Source: Peptococcaceae bacterium (lineage in GTDB: Bacteria; Bacillota; Desulfitobacteriia; Desulfitobacteriales; Syntrophobotulaceae). Taken from it: a stretch of DNA of 63,272 nt. Within the stretch, counting starts at the first letter, position 1. Every line of letters starts with the position of its first letter. This document shows positions 60,622 through 63,272 of this stretch, piece after piece. The notes below the pieces were generated by a model. That model did no database searches and was not told the DNA's origin. It saw nothing but the letters and a program-made list of their open reading frames with translations. The stretch covers positions 1 through 63,272 of the forward strand of contig DUML01000077.1 in assembly GCA_012839895.1 (NCBI GenBank). The letters are read 5' to 3'. The translations under genes and the position numbers were made by a program.

Positions 60622-60682
60622 AAGTCAGTATACATAAGTCAGTATACATAAATCAGTATACATAGATTAAATAAGTATACAT
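60622..60682. repeat. 14-bp tandem repeats with GTATAC cores
   Basis: AAGTCAGTATACAT at 60622-60635 and 60636-60649, AAATCAGTATACAT at 60650-60663, and a degenerate fourth copy ending AAGTATACAT at 60682. Each unit contains the palindrome GTATAC. They lie between rubrerythrin and its apparent terminator. Confidence 0.75.
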
Positions 60683-60737
60683 AGATTGGCATGCAAAAAA
60701 AGAGATATTTGCTTTTTTTCAAAGCTTGCTGCTTGGT

Positions 60738-61322
60738 TTAATAATTTTGCGGCAAATCGATAAAGTACCCTTGGGGATGGAGACAAGCCGGACATGTATG
60801 GGGAGCTTCCGTGCCATGATGAACATATCCGCAATTGGTACATTTCCAGGCAACGGGGCTGTCTTTTTTGAAGAGTGTTCCGGTTTCAACGGCATTAACT
60901 AATTCGGCGTAGCGTTGATAATGGTGTTTTTCGACGGAGGCGATAGTCTGAAAAGCAGTCTGAATATCCGGGAATCCTTCCTGTCCGGCAATAGCGGCGA
61001 AATCAGTATAAATTACTTCCCATTCTTCTTTTTCTCCGGCTGCAGCTGCTTTCAAATTGGCTAAGGTATCACCATAAGCCAAAGGATAATCGGCGTCCAC
61101 ATGGATGAGATCGCGGCCTGGCGCATATTTAGCCAATAATTTATAAAAAACTTTGGCGTGTTCCTGCTCGTTTTCGGCAGTTGAAAGAAAAGTGCGCTGG
61201 ACAGCCTGAAAACCCTCATTTTTGGCAATGGCAGCGGCAAAGACATAACGGTTGCGGGCTTGAGATTCCCCGGCAAAGGCTTTGGCTAAATTCTGAAAAG
61301 ACTTTGATTCCTCAAATTTCAT
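60738..61322 (-). CDS. Rubrerythrin
   Basis: The 194-residue protein has a ferritin-like diiron domain with the ligand motifs GESQARNRY and ENEQEHAK, then the second pair in SVEKHHYQRY. A C-terminal rubredoxin-like domain follows with two CxxC pairs (WKCTNCGY and HTCPACLHP). It reduces hydrogen peroxide to water in anaerobes. ATG 61322 follows AAGGAGG with an ideal gap; upstream in-frame codons lie within the ribosome site. Cluster for oxidative defence is not evident from the neighbours. Confidence 0.94.
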   Translation of the reverse strand: MKFEESKSFQNLAKAFAGESQARNRYVFAAAIAKNEGFQAVQRTFLSTAENEQEHAKVFYKLLAKYAPGRDLIHVDADYPLAYGDTLANLKAAAAGEKEEWEVIYTDFAAIAGQEGFPDIQTAFQTIASVEKHHYQRYAELVNAVETGTLFKKDSPVAWKCTNCGYVHHGTEAPHTCPACLHPQGYFIDLPQNY

Positions 61323-61442
61323 TTCAAAACCTCCTTCAATTGACATTCAGAGGATTCCCCAGGTTAGTTTGCATCAAAACGAGTGCTGGGATTCACCCAC
61401 ATGTTCTAAAACCAAATTTTAGGTCAAAAAGAATACAAACTA

Positions 61443-61471
61443 TTGACTAGGTGCTAGCCCGGGATTATCCT
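61443..61471 (+). promoter_or_regulatory. Promoter of the EamA transporter gene, with an inverted repeat
   Basis: TTGACT (61443-61448), a 17-base spacer and TATCCT (61466-61471). ACTAGG (61446-61451) and CCTAGT (61469-61474) form an inverted repeat bracketing the spacer, a possible repressor site. Confidence 0.55.
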
Positions 61472-61503
61472 AGTATTATTCTCAGTAAAGGCGGAGAAAG
61501 GAA

Positions 61504-62412
61504 ATGTCAAATAAACCTGTTTATATCTCAATGCTTATTGCCACTCTTTTTTGGTCAGGGGCCTTTATAGCCGGAAAGATGGCCGGGACGGTTTTTCTCC
61601 CGTTAACTTTAACTTTCTTTCGCTTTCTTTTTGCCCTTCCGTTTATTTTTTTGCTATTAAAACTTAAAGAACCTGACAACTTTGTTCCTGCCAAGGAACA
61701 GATTATGCCCCTTATTATCCTGGGTATTGTCGGCACTTTAGGTTATCATTACTTCTTTTTTATGGCTTTAAGATACACCACAGCCACCAATTCCGCGCTC
61801 ATCGGAGCCACTAATCCCATGGTGACCACAGTCTTGGCAGTCTTATTCTTTAAGGAGAAAATAACTGCACTGCGCTTGGTAGGCGTTGGGATATCCCTTT
61901 TTGGGGTGTTCGGTGTAGTCACCGGCTTAGATCCCCAAATAATTGGGGCAATGGCTTTTAACCAAGGGGATCTGATAATGTTTGTGGGTGTATTATGTTT
62001 TTCCGTTTATGCCTTACTGAGCCGCAAGTTCATGTTAAAGTACCAAATTTCACCTCTCACAGTTACTGCTTATTCTTTTTTGGTCTGTACAATCTTAAGC
62101 TTGGTTTTGGGGTTACTTTTGGAAAACCCTCTTGCAACACTCGGACAGGCTCCGGGAAGAGTATGGGTGGAGATATTGTATATGTCTATCCTGGCTTCAG
62201 TTATAGGCTATTATGTGCAGCTTAATTCTATTCAAAAAATCGGCGCACCCAAAACTATGATGTTTGTTAACCTGGTTCCGGTCCACACAATTGTCTTGGC
62301 CGCTGTCATCCTCGGAGAGAAAATCAGTCTTTTGAAACTATTAATGGCTTTCGTAATTATTCTGGGCGTTTACCTGGCTGCCAGGCCGGAAAAAACCATT
62401 GAAAAGCAGTAA
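61504..62412 (+). CDS. EamA/DMT-family transporter
   Basis: The 302-residue protein has ten membrane helices in two EamA repeats. The first has ATLFWSGAFIAGKMAG and TNSALIGATNPMVTTVLAVLF with FFKEKI; the second has SLVLGLLLENP, GAPKTMMFVNLVPVHT and LGEKI. Drug/metabolite transporters of this kind export amino acids or metabolites; the substrate is not predictable. GGCGGAGAAAGG precedes the ATG. A good promoter lies just upstream. Confidence 0.9.
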   Translation: MSNKPVYISMLIATLFWSGAFIAGKMAGTVFLPLTLTFFRFLFALPFIFLLLKLKEPDNFVPAKEQIMPLIILGIVGTLGYHYFFFMALRYTTATNSALIGATNPMVTTVLAVLFFKEKITALRLVGVGISLFGVFGVVTGLDPQIIGAMAFNQGDLIMFVGVLCFSVYALLSRKFMLKYQISPLTVTAYSFLVCTILSLVLGLLLENPLATLGQAPGRVWVEILYMSILASVIGYYVQLNSIQKIGAPKTMMFVNLVPVHTIVLAAVILGEKISLLKLLMAFVIILGVYLAARPEKTIEKQ

Positions 62413-62521
62413 GTGAGGCACTGAAAAGGGTAAAAGCTGTAAAGCTGTTTATCTGGGCTTGGTTGAATTAAGAAAAAACAGATTATCAAGCAAAAAATTT
62501 AGAATGGACAAAATAAAAATT

Positions 62522-62551
62522 AAAAAAGCTGTCCGCTTCACTGCGAACAGC
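62522..62551 (-). terminator. Terminator of the receiver-domain gene
   Basis: GCTGT-C-CGC (62528-62536) pairs with GCG-A-ACAGC (62543-62551) with one mismatch and a 6-base loop. On the minus strand the stem is followed by TTTTTTA. It lies about 90 bases after the stop codon of the receiver gene. Confidence 0.75.
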
Positions 62552-62638
62552 CAAACAACAAAAGAAAGAGCTGCTTCAAATTAACGGAAAACGCTTTGGA
62601 ACTTGTTAAAAACGTTTAATCTTGACGGGTTAAAACCA

Positions 62639-63067
62639 CTAAATGGCATAAACTAGAGTAACGGTTAATTGTTTGATGATTTCAAGAAGTTTTTTAATGT
62701 CAAAAGGTTTACGGATAAAATGTTTATAGTTTTTAGTTTTAGGCATGCTGTCTTCATCGACTTCGGAGCCGGTCATAATCACTACAGGGATATTTTGAAA
62801 GCGTTCGAGACGAGAAATGGTCTCTGTAAATTCACAGCCGTCCATTCGAGGCATGGCATAATCGGTTAGAATTATATCAGGTAGGGGACAATCCTTATTC
62901 TGAAGTAAAGCTAAGGCTTCTTTTCCGTCGGAGGCTAGAATTGGGTCATAGCCTTGGCTTTTCAAGATAAATTCCAACATCTTATTTATACTTTTATCAT
63001 CATCAATTACCATAACAATAGTTTTAGGCATTTTAGGAATTTGTTTTTTTAAGGCCACTGACTCCAA
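62639..63067 (-). CDS. Stand-alone CheY-like receiver protein
   Basis: The 142-residue protein is one receiver domain: acidic pair in VIDDDKS, phospho-Asp in IILTDYAMPRMDG, switch Thr in VIMTGSE, and Lys in FIRKPFD. No output domain follows. The TTG start at 63067 is supported by AGGAGG 8 bases upstream; the first 15 residues precede the conserved fold. It could be a CheY/Spo0F-like phosphorelay protein. No kinase is adjacent in the window. The remaining 205 bases to the window end are AT-rich and show nothing. Confidence 0.88.
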   Translation of the reverse strand: MESVALKKQIPKMPKTIVMVIDDDKSINKMLEFILKSQGYDPILASDGKEALALLQNKDCPLPDIILTDYAMPRMDGCEFTETISRLERFQNIPVVIMTGSEVDEDSMPKTKNYKHFIRKPFDIKKLLEIIKQLTVTLVYAI

Positions 63068-63272
63068 TTACATTTCCTCCTAATGAAAAAAATAACAAAA
63101 CATAACTAAAAATCAAATCTATTACAACATGTATTAGTATACAATATCAATAACGTTGCATAAAACTTTTTACAATAATTTAAACTCAAAAGACTTATCC
63201 TCTAAAAGTAAAATATGGGATTTATAGTAAATATAATTTCCTGTCACATTTTAAAAGGGGGCATCGACTTAA

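Noticed and set aside
60622-60682. CRISPR array near rubrerythrin
   Set aside because: The 14-base units are directly adjacent without spacers, and no cas gene is present.

Overview
The window looks like chromosome of an endospore-forming, anaerobic, Gram-positive Clostridia/Peptococcaceae-type bacterium. The evidence is an alpha/beta-type small acid-soluble spore protein, a 2-hydroxyacyl-CoA dehydratase-type activase, rubrerythrin, a GntR/YtrA-type ABC cassette, strong AGGAGG ribosome sites with several TTG/GTG starts, and a giant surface protein ending in cell-wall-binding type 2 (CWB2) repeats. The genus assignment is inference. No rRNA, tRNA, CRISPR array, insertion sequence or prophage was seen.

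Layout. 0.3-4.6 kb: a very large fused activase/dehydratase-like protein. 4.7-7.0 kb: a spore protein gene on the minus strand, then a Gre/Rnk-like gene behind a promoter and a terminator-like leader hairpin, rlmH, a decayed RelE toxin and a small PAS protein. 7.0-10.9 kb: a heterodimeric ABC exporter. 11.1-13.3 kb: a PlsY-like acyltransferase overlapping a GNAT/class V aminotransferase fusion that carries one apparent frameshift. 13.6-15.1 kb: larC (nickel-pincer cofactor) with a His/Asn-rich insert. 15.2-20.1 kb, minus strand: a TetR-ABC ATPase-FtsX permease-HlyD adaptor operon. 20.5-23.2 kb: a lipoprotein and a cysteine-rich membrane protein, neither recognised. 23.4-28.8 kb: a purine salvage and uptake cluster (xpt plus a BMP-type nucleoside ABC importer). 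28.8-31.2 kb: a GntR/YtrA ABC cassette with a near-ideal palindromic operator on its promoter. 31.3-33.1 kb: a 3-hydroxyacyl-CoA dehydrogenase and a small membrane protein. 33.1-35.8 kb, minus strand: a LytTR response regulator and a 7TMR-DISM histidine kinase split by two apparent frameshifts.

The centrepiece is 36.2-59.0 kb: one uninterrupted reading frame of 7,599 codons. It has a signal peptide, Asp/Thr- and Gly/Ser-rich linkers, several dozen beta-rich repeats with a basic period of 54 residues nested inside roughly 2.5-kb super-repeats, two EF-hand-like calcium segments, RTX-type nonapeptides, a ZU5-like domain and three CWB2 repeats. Its upstream region carries two different sets of direct repeats and a structured leader. 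The gene lies beside the LytTR system, divergently transcribed from it, which makes that system a candidate regulator. This giant wall-attached protein and its control region are the best candidates for something undescribed.

59.2-63.3 kb: a TDT-family transporter, rubrerythrin, an EamA transporter and a stand-alone receiver protein, separated by clear terminator hairpins. The three apparent frameshifts (near 12,655, 34,290 and 35,045) all sit next to short homopolymers, so assembly error has to be weighed against real gene decay.
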